From: an uncultured Treponema sp. | GTDB taxonomy: Bacteria; Spirochaetota; Spirochaetia; Treponematales; Treponemataceae | Assembly (NCBI GenBank): GCA_947166355.1 | Contig: CAMVDX010000010.1 | Coordinates: 20,225 to 84,224 of the forward strand | Direction: 5' to 3' | DNA: 64,000 nt | Part shown: piece by piece, positions 1-7,649 of the stretch | Layout: every line of letters begins with the position of its first letter | Position numbering within the stretch: the first letter of the stretch is position 1 | The notes under the pieces: model-generated | The model's input: the letters and a program-made list of their open reading frames with translations, nothing else | The model's database searches: none | Told to the model about the DNA's origin: nothing | Program-made: the position numbers and the translations under genes

Positions 1-1
1 A

Positions 2-295
2 ATAATGAATGGTTATATTTCCTATAAAAAGCCTTATTTATATAAACAGAATGGTCGTATTAAAGAAATTAAAGTTACCGGATTAAAGAGTGGAAATGAA
101 CAGATTGTTACTGTATTAGATACTCCTCATCCGCAGACGGTAGACATTTCTTTTATAAAAGAGGCAGAAGATATAAAAATTACAATTGTCTCCGTTTACG
201 AAGGAACCAAATATGAAGATACCTGTATTAATTATATGGTAACTTTCCAAGATGAAGTTATTCCTTATGAAAACAGTATTGGAGAAAATGAATAA
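2..295 (+). CDS. C-terminal part of a secreted/immunity-like protein with an NADase-type glycan-binding-like domain (cut by window edge)
   Basis: The frame is open to the left edge, so the ATG at base 5 is probably internal. What remains matches the C-terminal domain of the proteins at 467-1309 and 3341-4531: an 'NGY..' start, an aromatic/Asn/Arg stretch (YLYKQNGRIK), and a closing 'YEGTKYEDT' motif. I recall this pattern from the NADase-type glycan-binding (discoidin-like) domain; the family name is from memory. In this array the domain follows Rhs toxin tips, so this is likely the end of another immunity gene whose toxin lies left of the window. The sequence is AT-rich like the rest of the region. 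Function beyond possible carbohydrate binding is unknown. Confidence 0.55.
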   Translation: MMNGYISYKKPYLYKQNGRIKEIKVTGLKSGNEQIVTVLDTPHPQTVDISFIKEAEDIKITIVSVYEGTKYEDTCINYMVTFQDEVIPYENSIGENE

Positions 296-387
296 TTAAG
301 GGATGTTGCGGAGCCATTTATGGAAAATAGAACGCCCTCACTAGAAAGGGTGATGGGCAACGAAGTGCACGCGTATGGTTAGACTAA

Positions 388-477
388 GAATTTGAAGACT
401 TCCTAAAACGTAATAATATTAAGTCTGGAGATATAATAAAAGGATCAATAAAGGAGGATGTATATTTTGGACCATAG
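388..477 (+). pseudogene. Remnant of a toxin C-terminal tip
   Basis: A 29-codon open stretch (starting EFEDFLKRNN, ending KEDVYFGP) follows an in-frame stop and ends overlapping the start of the next gene by about 11 nt. This is the tight toxin-immunity coupling expected of polymorphic toxin pairs. A second short coding-looking stretch (302-382) is in another frame. I interpret the interval 296-477 as a decayed or frameshifted toxin tip belonging to the immunity gene that follows. The identification rests on position and the look of the peptide only. Confidence 0.3.
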
Positions 478-1309
478 AAAAGATTTGTTTATTATTCGAT
501 ATTTGTTTATTTTATTTGTTGCTTTGTTTAGTTCATTAAAATTATATGCAAAGGAATATGTTTTTGAAGATATAGAATGGATAACAACTCTGTCAGAGAA
601 TTATTCATTTACGAATGGTATTTATTGCGAATCAATTTGTGACTTAAATGAAAACTGGACCGAGTTAAAAGGAAAATATAGAATTTATGAAGAAAACTCT
701 TATTTAATGGCGGAAATACAGTTTAAGGACTTTACGTCAAAATACTTTGTTTTCTCAGCAAATGATAAGCATTTAATTCTGTATGATACTTATAGAAATA
801 AACAGATTGAATGTACTAATTCAAAATATCATATAGATGAACCTTGGATCTGGCCAATTTCACAGTGTGCAGCATCATCGTTCTTGGTTGAAAAACTAAA
901 AAATGATTTAGTAGAGTATAAACCCGAAAATTTAACAGATAAAGATATCTCGAAGAATTGGGTTGAAGGAACAGAAGGGCTAGGAATAGGTGAGTCATTT
1001 ACGATAAAAAATGATATTTTGCCAGCCAGAAAATTCTATATCATTAATGGCTTTTTTTGTCCTGATAAAACGTCTTTATTTTATTCTAACGGTAGGGTCA
1101 GAAAATTATTAATGGAATGTTTAAGTTCAAATGGAGTTATATGTAAAAAGGAGGAAATCATTCTTGAAGATGCAGGTAAACTTCAAGAAATTGATACAAA
1201 AGGAAAATATGATTTTATAACATTTACAATTATGGAAGTATATCCTGGTATGCAATATCAAGATACTGCTATATCATCCATATTCGTAGATGGATTAAGT
1301 GCATTATAA
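467..1309 (+). CDS. Putative secreted immunity protein with C-terminal NADase-type glycan-binding-like domain
   Basis: The ORF track starts at ATG 458, but the Shine-Dalgarno AAAGGAGG ends right at that ATG; TTG 467 has normal spacing and still yields a basic and hydrophobic signal peptide ending near LKLYA. About 280 aa. The N-terminal 170 residues are not recognised. The C-terminal 90 residues carry the shared domain seen at the left edge and at 3341-4531: 'NGFF', 'YSNGRVRKL', 'EVYPGMQYQDT'. The gene lies directly after a toxin-tip remnant and before an Rhs gene. I infer a periplasmic or surface immunity or decoy protein; no catalytic motif is visible. Confidence 0.5.
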   Translation: MDHRKDLFIIRYLFILFVALFSSLKLYAKEYVFEDIEWITTLSENYSFTNGIYCESICDLNENWTELKGKYRIYEENSYLMAEIQFKDFTSKYFVFSANDKHLILYDTYRNKQIECTNSKYHIDEPWIWPISQCAASSFLVEKLKNDLVEYKPENLTDKDISKNWVEGTEGLGIGESFTIKNDILPARKFYIINGFFCPDKTSLFYSNGRVRKLLMECLSSNGVICKKEEIILEDAGKLQEIDTKGKYDFITFTIMEVYPGMQYQDTAISSIFVDGLSAL

Positions 1310-1393
1310 TTTTTTAAGTAATATTTTCAGAAAATAAATGAATTACAAGAATCAATGATAAAATATGTAATTATGGCTCAAATTGATTATTCC

Positions 1394-1441
1394 GCGTGAA
1401 AAGCACCGCCAAATTTAAAATTCGGCTCCGGCAATTCACGC
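1394..1441. repeat. Inverted repeat (GCGTGAA ... TTCACGC) at the Rhs cassette boundary
   Basis: A 7-bp perfect inverted repeat flanks a GC-rich core, just where Rhs coding similarity begins (the open frame starts at 1419, after a stop at 1416-1418). It may mark the recombination joint or be an intergenic hairpin. It does not fit the attC core pattern I know. Confidence 0.35.
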
Positions 1442-1511
1442 AGAAAGCTCCTTTAAAACGTGGAGGTATAAGATTGTAATTCAGGAGTATGACAAAGTCG
1501 GAAGGGAAGCA

Positions 1512-3323
1512 TTGAGAAAGTTTTGTAACGGCACATCAGAACAGACTCTATATGATAAAGCAGGACGCGAAACTGTTAAGACTCAGAAAAACAGCCGCGG
1601 CGAGCTGTTGTGGGGAGAGGGGGATGTTTACGGCAGTGACGGCAAACGTACTGCAACGGTTGATAACCTCGGACGAATTACATTCTACGAATACAACAGT
1701 AAAGGACAACTCAGTGCAGTTTACTATCCTTATACCGACGAGATGATTAGGAATCTGAAGGCGGAATCTGAAACAAACGGGCTTGCCACAACAGCTGAAG
1801 CAGGTGAGAATCGTTTTATTACGAGCACAGAAAAAGCCGACCTTGTTCCGCTTCTAAACTCCATGCAGTACGGACTTGCCTATAACCTAACAAGCCTCCA
1901 GGTTTTCATAAAAGAAAGTTATGCCTACGACAGAAACGGCAACCGCACTGTAAAAACAACCCCTTACGGAAAAATTGAATACACTTATGACAGGGAAAAC
2001 TGCCTGTTGACTAGCAGCTCAAAAGGACAGACTTTCATAAACTATACTTATGACAGAATGGGAAATCTCCTCACAGAAGCAAGTGCAAATAAAACAGTAA
2101 AATATGCTTATAACGCTCAGAACCGCCTGATTTACTGCGAAGTAACAGATAGAGCAGCAAAAGAGTATTCTCAGACAACCTATGCCTACGATGCATTCGG
2201 CCGCAGAATTCTTGTTCAAGACAAAGGTGAAGCTGCTTTGAGAACTCTTTACGATGGTCTTACCTTTGACATCATTAAGCAGGGACCGACCTTTGCAAGC
2301 GGCCAGTTCACTGATTCAGGCAGCGGCATAAAGTTCAGCAGCACCGGCCGCCCGACCGGAGACCGCTACCGCTACTTAGGCGACGAAGACAAAAAAGACG
2401 GCAGTCGCTATTTCTATCTCGACGAGGGAACCTACAAAAATGTAAGCAGCCGCTACCGCGGCGAACGCACCACAATAAACGTAAACGGCACCCTCGCCGC
2501 CCAGACCACCTCGGATGGAACAGACTATTTTTCAACCGACCTCTTAGGTAGCGTTACATCAATTACCGATACCTACGGCGCACAGAAATCTTCTTATATC
2601 TACGATGCCTTCGGTTCTCTCATACAGGGCAACCTCACCGACACCACCGATCACGGCTACCTGGGCAAACAGCAAGACCCGACAAGTCACCTTTACAATT
2701 ACGGATACCGCGACTACAAACCGCAGACTGCCCGTTTTACCACCCTCGATCCAATCCGCGACGGTAACAACTGGTTCTCCTATTGCAATAACGATCCTGT
2801 AAACTTTATAGACTTCTGGGGGTTGGAATTGATATTAATTCTTGACAAAGATAATTTGACTTTGGATATACTCTATAAGGAAGATGGTAAAATTCAAGAT
2901 GTAATGCATGTAAAAGGAGATAATGGTAATCTTGAAAAATCACCAATTACTACGGCCGTAAAAAGTCATGATAATTCAACTGATATCGATAAAGGAAGAG
3001 AAACTGATTATGGTAGTAATCCCAAACGAATGCCAGATGGAGAATGGAATATAACAGGAATAGAGAAGAATCCAAAGTCAAATCCTGCTTTTGGGGAATT
3101 TTGGTTAACGACAGATGCTTGGCAATATGAACCTTATCCAGATGGTAGCTTAAAAAAAGGACAAGGTTATGATATCCATTTAACTCCATTTACTAATACT
3201 AACGGTTGTTTAGGTATACATGATAAGATATTAATGAATAAACTTATTGAACTATATTGTAAAAATGAAGAAAGAGAACCAGGAACTTCAAAATTAAAGG
3301 TTTATTCCAATAAAACTAAATAA
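1512..3323 (+). CDS. 5'-truncated Rhs/YD-repeat protein with an L,D-transpeptidase-like toxin tip
   Basis: This is the C-terminal portion of an Rhs-type polymorphic toxin. The frame is open back to 1419 and the first codons already read as YD-repeat (EYDKVGREAL), so TTG 1512 is not a natural start; there is no secretion N-terminus. YD repeats run to about residue 240, then the Rhs core ends at 'DPVNFIDFWGL' near residue 438. After it, the roughly 165-residue tip becomes AT-rich and contains 'DIHLT' and 'TNGCLGI', which fit the His...(S/T)xGC active-site pattern of YkuD/DUF2778-like L,D-transpeptidases, a fold also used by some T6SS effectors. I infer a cell-wall-acting toxin. The next gene has a signal peptide, consistent with periplasmic immunity. 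Probably silent unless recombined with a full-length Rhs gene. Confidence 0.65.
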   Translation: MRKFCNGTSEQTLYDKAGRETVKTQKNSRGELLWGEGDVYGSDGKRTATVDNLGRITFYEYNSKGQLSAVYYPYTDEMIRNLKAESETNGLATTAEAGENRFITSTEKADLVPLLNSMQYGLAYNLTSLQVFIKESYAYDRNGNRTVKTTPYGKIEYTYDRENCLLTSSSKGQTFINYTYDRMGNLLTEASANKTVKYAYNAQNRLIYCEVTDRAAKEYSQTTYAYDAFGRRILVQDKGEAALRTLYDGLTFDIIKQGPTFASGQFTDSGSGIKFSSTGRPTGDRYRYLGDEDKKDGSRYFYLDEGTYKNVSSRYRGERTTINVNGTLAAQTTSDGTDYFSTDLLGSVTSITDTYGAQKSSYIYDAFGSLIQGNLTDTTDHGYLGKQQDPTSHLYNYGYRDYKPQTARFTTLDPIRDGNNWFSYCNNDPVNFIDFWGLELILILDKDNLTLDILYKEDGKIQDVMHVKGDNGNLEKSPITTAVKSHDNSTDIDKGRETDYGSNPKRMPDGEWNITGIEKNPKSNPAFGEFWLTTDAWQYEPYPDGSLKKGQGYDIHLTPFTNTNGCLGIHDKILMNKLIELYCKNEEREPGTSKLKVYSNKTK

Positions 3324-3340
3324 AAATTGAGGCGATGTAT

Positions 3341-4531
3341 ATGAAAAAAATAAAAACTGTTTTTTTGATACATATAATTATACGTTGTATGTGTTTGTTT
3401 TCAAATTCTCCAAAAGATTTATATCCATCATTATTCATTAATTGTGAAAGACTTATCTTTGCAAAACCCAGCCTGCAATCTAATGAAATATTTTATTGTT
3501 ATACTGAGTTTAACAATAAACAGCGATATTTAAGATTTATCGGGTTAAAAGAGAATGTAATTAGTTACAACATACAATTACGACTAGATGTCGATCCAGA
3601 TGTTTTGGAATACATCAAAATAGATGATAATGCACTACGTTTTATTGTAAATGGAATTGAGGGAATGGAGGACTATTATCTAAATTTACAAGACGGAAGT
3701 TATAAGATAATAAATAAAAAAACACATGAAGAGTTTTGGAAAGAATTCGGAAGAGTGCCATTTAAGAAGGATTTTATCAATTCAACAGGTGAAGTAGTAG
3801 TTTTATCTCCTTTTTCAATAAGAATCAACAATATAGAAAAGCAAGGTATCTTTAGTAAACAAGAAAACCAATATTTTTTTGCGACAGATGAAAAAAAATA
3901 CATAGTTTTATTTACAAGCCTTTATAATACAAATTTTTTGTTTTTAGTTGATAAATCTTCCGATAATAAGCCTCTCTATTGCAATGATACACAATTATTT
4001 TACCAATCTTCTCTTGTAGAATATGCAGAATCTCCAAAACTGAAAGGTGTTCAAATAAAAAATGTCGAAGATTATATTACTGAAATTGATTCAAAAAAAA
4101 GAAGAGTAGAATTTAAGCCTTCAGACACTTTTGATTTAACTGGAACTCCATGGGCTGTAAATTCTAAATCAGAATATAAAAATATTACTATAAGGGTTCC
4201 AGAGTTTAATAGAAAATCTTTTCCTATAAAGTATTTAATTTTTGTAAATGGTTTTGTTAATGCAGAAAAGTCTTATTTATTTAATCAAAACTCTAGAGTT
4301 AAAGGAATGAAAATAGAAACAAAATCGTTTTCCTTTGAAACAGAATTAGAAGATAGTGGTAATCTTCAATTGGTAAAATTACCTGAAGATTTGGCAGATG
4401 AAGAGATCATTGTAAGAGTATTAAGTAAATATGACGGAACAAAATATTCAGATATTGTATTATCAGGAATATATTATTTTGTTCCATTAAAATTAAATCA
4501 AACAAGGGACGGGACTATTGAGGAATCTTAA
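3341..4531 (+). CDS. Putative immunity protein of the L,D-transpeptidase-like tip; C-terminal glycan-binding-like domain
   Basis: The start is placed at the second ATG (3341) because a GAGG Shine-Dalgarno lies 8 nt before it; ATG 3335 is too close. About 396 aa. The N-terminus (MKKIKTVFLIHIII) is a signal peptide or anchor. The N-terminal 290 residues are unrecognised. Residues about 305-385 repeat the shared domain: 'VNGFVNAEKSYLFNQNSRVK' and 'YDGTKYSD'. It sits 17 nt after the toxin ORF and overlaps the 5' end of the next orphan Rhs fragment by 14 nt. The immunity role is inferred from order and predicted export; the family is not one I can name. Confidence 0.5.
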   Translation: MKKIKTVFLIHIIIRCMCLFSNSPKDLYPSLFINCERLIFAKPSLQSNEIFYCYTEFNNKQRYLRFIGLKENVISYNIQLRLDVDPDVLEYIKIDDNALRFIVNGIEGMEDYYLNLQDGSYKIINKKTHEEFWKEFGRVPFKKDFINSTGEVVVLSPFSIRINNIEKQGIFSKQENQYFFATDEKKYIVLFTSLYNTNFLFLVDKSSDNKPLYCNDTQLFYQSSLVEYAESPKLKGVQIKNVEDYITEIDSKKRRVEFKPSDTFDLTGTPWAVNSKSEYKNITIRVPEFNRKSFPIKYLIFVNGFVNAEKSYLFNQNSRVKGMKIETKSFSFETELEDSGNLQLVKLPEDLADEEIIVRVLSKYDGTKYSDIVLSGIYYFVPLKLNQTRDGTIEES

Positions 4532-5354
4532 AAATATCACGAAATCAAAAATCGTACTCTATGATAAAAGCGTTTTGTTTACAGTAAAAAAACAGAGAAA
4601 CAACCGCTACCACTACCTCGACAAGCAGCACGACACAACAAGCCACCTTTACAATTACGGATACCGCGACTATAATCCACAAACCGCAAGATTCACCACC
4701 CTCGACCCAATCCGCGACGGCCACAACTGGTTCTCCTACTGCAACGGTGATCCTGTGAATTTTATTGATCTCTTAGGTTTAATTCAGAATCAAGTAGCAT
4801 CAATTTATACAATGCAAGGCAAGGAATGGAAAGATATTCCGTTGAAAGAATGTACAGCTACAATAGAGACTGCGGGTTGTGCAGTAATATGTATATCAAA
4901 TATGCTAGAAAAATCGCCTTTAGAGATTAATAAAACTTATGTATCAAAAGGAGATATACAATGGGATAGAATTGCAAAAGATATTGGTGCTGAATTAAAA
5001 GTTGAAAATACATCTTTTACTAAGAGGGATTTTTATCAACAAGCGTCTGATACAGATTATTATTATACAACTTTTATTAATGTAAATTGGAATGATGCTA
5101 ATTCAGACCATTGGGTAATTTTAAATGGAATGACCACCATTAATGGCAAAGACTATTGTATAATTACACCATCTTCAGATAATGATTGGGTTATTACGAA
5201 TAATACTATAAAAATAAAGAATGGTGTGTATTATTATGATGCGTATGGAAATAACAGATTAGGAAAAGGTTGGATAAATGAGAATGGGCAAGTATTAATT
5301 CCTATAGATCAGGTAAAAAGATATGTTTCATTTAGTTTTAAGTGTACTAAGTAA
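4518..5354 (+). CDS. Orphan Rhs tip with papain/C39-like cysteine-protease-like toxin domain
   Basis: This orphan cassette keeps only about 55 residues of Rhs core ('YNYGYRDYNPQTARF' to 'DPVNFIDLLGL'), nearly the same as in the upstream Rhs gene, then switches to a new roughly 185-residue tip. The tip has 'AGCAVICISNML', later 'DHWVILNG', then a Pro/Asp-rich stretch, matching the Cys...His...Asp order of papain-like C39-family peptidases. There is no good ribosome binding site and no export signal; TTG 4518 is only the first start-like codon. Orphan tips are usually silent donors that recombine with a full Rhs gene. The catalytic call is by motif only. Confidence 0.55.
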   Translation: MRNLKNITKSKIVLYDKSVLFTVKKQRNNRYHYLDKQHDTTSHLYNYGYRDYNPQTARFTTLDPIRDGHNWFSYCNGDPVNFIDLLGLIQNQVASIYTMQGKEWKDIPLKECTATIETAGCAVICISNMLEKSPLEINKTYVSKGDIQWDRIAKDIGAELKVENTSFTKRDFYQQASDTDYYYTTFINVNWNDANSDHWVILNGMTTINGKDYCIITPSSDNDWVITNNTIKIKNGVYYYDAYGNNRLGKGWINENGQVLIPIDQVKRYVSFSFKCTK

Positions 5355-5376
5355 ATTATTAAGGAGTATGAGAAAA

Positions 5377-6033
5377 ATGAAAAAACAAATAGTAATACTT
5401 GTAATTATTTTTGCTGCTTTACAATGTTTTTGCGAAGAGAAACGATTTCAACCACTTAGAAATAATGAGTCTTTTTCGTTAGATTATTCTAGTACATTAC
5501 AGGTTTTTAGAAAAACAGATAATAGCTATGATTTCTATTGTAATATAGAAACAGATTGGGGAATGTACCAACTGTCTAAAGATAAACGTCAGTTACTTGT
5601 CTTTGAATACAAAGAAAAAATGTTTTATCTTTTAGATGGAGAAACAGGTGTATATAAACCATTTATAAAAAAACCTCTTAATGCAAGAACTTCATTTGAT
5701 TTTAATTATATTATCTGGGAGAAAGAGTTTGATTCTTCAAAAGATAGATCTAAAATGCCTGTTATTGTCATAACAAGCTTAAAAGATGATAAGGATCTTT
5801 TTGAAATATCATGGGAAGAACTGAATCAAGATTATAAAGAGGACTATTCTTTTGGCTATCATTTTATTCGTTCAAATGAACCTGAATATGATTTTTTTGT
5901 TTATGCAAAAGGGGAAGGTGCAGGTAATTATTTAGGCTTTATGAAAATCAATAGTGCCAATAAAGTTATAAAGAAGTTTTATAGGAATGAAATCCCTAAG
6001 CAGGACTATCCGCCAGAATGTTATGGTATGTAA
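5377..6033 (+). CDS. Putative exported immunity protein for the C39-like tip
   Basis: AAGGAG lies 10 nt before ATG 5377, and the protein then opens with a clear signal peptide (MKKQIVILVIIFAALQCFC). The upstream ATGs in the ORF track are not supported. About 218 aa, unrecognised; the C-terminus ('GEGAGNYLGFMKIN') does not contain the glycan-binding-like domain of its neighbours. It begins 22 nt after the toxin tip, the normal place for the cognate immunity gene, and export suggests the toxin acts in the periplasm. This is the last gene of the array. Confidence 0.5.
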   Translation: MKKQIVILVIIFAALQCFCEEKRFQPLRNNESFSLDYSSTLQVFRKTDNSYDFYCNIETDWGMYQLSKDKRQLLVFEYKEKMFYLLDGETGVYKPFIKKPLNARTSFDFNYIIWEKEFDSSKDRSKMPVIVITSLKDDKDLFEISWEELNQDYKEDYSFGYHFIRSNEPEYDFFVYAKGEGAGNYLGFMKINSANKVIKKFYRNEIPKQDYPPECYGM

Positions 6034-6095
6034 AAACTAGCTCGCCTTATAAGATTAAGATATTTGACCAGCTAGGGTGTTCTTCCAGTTTGTCC

Positions 6096-6148
6096 GGTCT
6101 GTCGAAAGCCCTTACATATTATGTAAATTGATTTCGACAAACCAGACC
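6096..6148. repeat. REP-like inverted repeat at the right edge of the Rhs array
   Basis: GGTCTGTCGAAA pairs with TTTCGAC..CCAGACC across a short spacer. It belongs to the 'TGGTTTCGA'-type palindromes found at 18.9, 21.9, 33.4 and 61.3 kb. The rest of 6034-6209 has no gene. A G-run/C-run hairpin with T-runs at 6182-6207 may terminate rightward transcription. Confidence 0.5.
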
Positions 6149-6209
6149 TTTATAGTTGTATGAATGAGATTAAGGAAGCGTGGGGGAGTGTTTTTTTTCC
6201 CCTGTTTTT

Positions 6210-7472
6210 TTAATCCAGACAATCATCAAGATTTTTACAGATTTCTTCCTTGTTCAGGTGGCGGCCGATGATTACCATTTTGATCATGCGGTCGCCGACT
6301 TTTTCGTCCCAGTCTTTTTTCATTTCTGGTTCTTCGGCAAGAACACGCTTCTGTTCTGCAGGAGGACAGCTTGCGAGCCAGTTTCCGGAATAGCCTGCCT
6401 GAATCTGACGGCCCGAGGTCTCAAGAACATACGCCATATCTTCTTCATCACTGAACCATACTACGCCCTTAGAGCGGATAATATTGCGCGGCCATTTTGA
6501 CGCGAATTCATCAAGCTTTGAGCGGTTGAACGGACGGCGACGATAATAAACGAATGAGCCGATTCCATATTCATCTTCGCTTTCACCTTCATGTTTGTGT
6601 TCGTGGTGGTGATGGTGTCCGTGGTTGCCGTCCTTACTGTGATGCTCGTGCTCATCGTCGTCATCATCATGGTGATGCTCGCCTTCGTGATGGTGTTCAT
6701 GTTCGTCATGATCGTGGTGATGTTCGTGCTCGTCGTGATCATCATCGTCGTCGTCATCTTCTTCGTGTGCATCGTGCTCTTCGAGCGCTTTTACCCAGCC
6801 GGCACTTGCATAAACAGTTTCGAAATCAAATCGGTCTGTTCCAATAATTTCTTCAACCGGAACCTCGCAGCGTGTAGTTTCAATAACCTTTACAGTTGGC
6901 TGAATCTTGTTAATTACGGCACGAACCATTTTCATCTGCTCGTCTGTAACGAGGTCGCGCTTGTTTACGATAAGGGTCGAACAGAATTCAATCTGCTGGA
7001 TAAGAAGGGACTCAATATCTTCTTCATCAATTCCTTCCTTCAGCAAAGCCTTACCTTCATCAAACTCATCAACAAGGCGGCTTGCATCTACAACGCCTAC
7101 AACATTATCAAGCTTACCAATTTCAATCTGCTGAATAGCCTGAGCAATTGGCATTGGCTCGCACACACCGCTGGCTTCAATCATAATGTAGTCGAACTTG
7201 CCGCTCTTCATCAGGTTTTCAATCTGATTTACCATGTCACTTTTGAGGGTACAGCAGATACAGCCGTTTGTAAGAGGAACAAGGCTGCTTGAATCTTCGA
7301 TTTTTGCCTCTTTAGAAATAAGGCGTTCATCAACGTTTACTTCACCAATATCATTTACGATAACGGCTACTTTGTAGCCCTTCTGATTTGTAAGAACGCG
7401 GTTAAGAAGAGTTGTTTTTCCTGCTCCGAGATATCCGCATAAAAGTGTAATAGGAATCTTTTTATTTGACAT
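6210..7472 (-). CDS. CobW/COG0523-family GTPase, His-rich metallochaperone
   Basis: G3E-family P-loop GTPase of the COG0523 (CobW/YjiA/YeiR/ZNG1) group, which hands zinc or related metals to client enzymes. Seen: Walker A 'GYLGAGKTT' (residues 13-21), the diagnostic metal-binding 'GCICC' near residue 70, 'NKRD' guanine specificity near residue 170, and a very His/Asp/Glu-rich linker (about residues 235-300) that would bind several metal ions, then the CobW C-terminal domain. 420 aa is normal for the family. A GAGG Shine-Dalgarno lies 8 nt before the ATG. It is monocistronic between convergent and divergent neighbours. No Zur-type box was recognised upstream. The metal (Zn most likely) is inferred from the family. 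Confidence 0.9.
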   Translation of the reverse strand: MSNKKIPITLLCGYLGAGKTTLLNRVLTNQKGYKVAVIVNDIGEVNVDERLISKEAKIEDSSSLVPLTNGCICCTLKSDMVNQIENLMKSGKFDYIMIEASGVCEPMPIAQAIQQIEIGKLDNVVGVVDASRLVDEFDEGKALLKEGIDEEDIESLLIQQIEFCSTLIVNKRDLVTDEQMKMVRAVINKIQPTVKVIETTRCEVPVEEIIGTDRFDFETVYASAGWVKALEEHDAHEEDDDDDDDHDEHEHHHDHDEHEHHHEGEHHHDDDDDEHEHHSKDGNHGHHHHHEHKHEGESEDEYGIGSFVYYRRRPFNRSKLDEFASKWPRNIIRSKGVVWFSDEEDMAYVLETSGRQIQAGYSGNWLASCPPAEQKRVLAEEPEMKKDWDEKVGDRMIKMVIIGRHLNKEEICKNLDDCLD

Positions 7473-7491
7473 ATTTATACCTCGTTTGTAG

Positions 7492-7561
7492 TAGATTCCC
7501 GGGGCAAGCCTGGGAATGACATAATTAAAATTGTCATTATCGGGTTTGACCCGACAATCTT
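7492..7561. repeat. Pair of REP-like palindromes
   Basis: Two back-to-back palindromes, 'GATTCCCGGG..CCTGGGAATGAC' type and 'GTCATTATCGGG..CCCGACAATC' type. These are the two commonest element ends in the window. They lie in the divergent gap between the CobW gene and the diguanylate cyclase. Confidence 0.7.
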
Positions 7562-7633
7562 TTTCTTTCTATATAATATAATAAAAAAAACTCATAAAGT
7601 ATATATTTTTTCTATATATCTACAATAAAGTTG

Positions 7634-7642
7634 TGATATAAT
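7634..7642 (+). promoter_or_regulatory. Extended -10 promoter (TGATATAAT) giving a leaderless start
   Basis: TATAAT at 7637-7642 is preceded by TG one base upstream. Its end is 7 nt before the ATG at 7650, so transcription would start at or next to the start codon. No Shine-Dalgarno is present. The -35 is weak. Confidence 0.55.
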
Positions 7643-7649
7643 AATATGG

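Noticed and set aside
302-382. Possible group II intron-like fragment ('GTGCACGCGTATGGTTAG')
   Set aside because: Resemblance to intron domain sequence is slight; no domain V or reverse transcriptase seen.
1394-1441. attC site of an integron cassette
   Set aside because: Arms do not contain the GTTRRRY/RYYYAAC core; only a simple inverted repeat remains.
6591-7292. 233-aa ORF rich in Val/Phe on the plus strand
   Set aside because: Antisense of the His/Asp-rich linker of the CobW gene; composition is a mirror of that low-complexity stretch.
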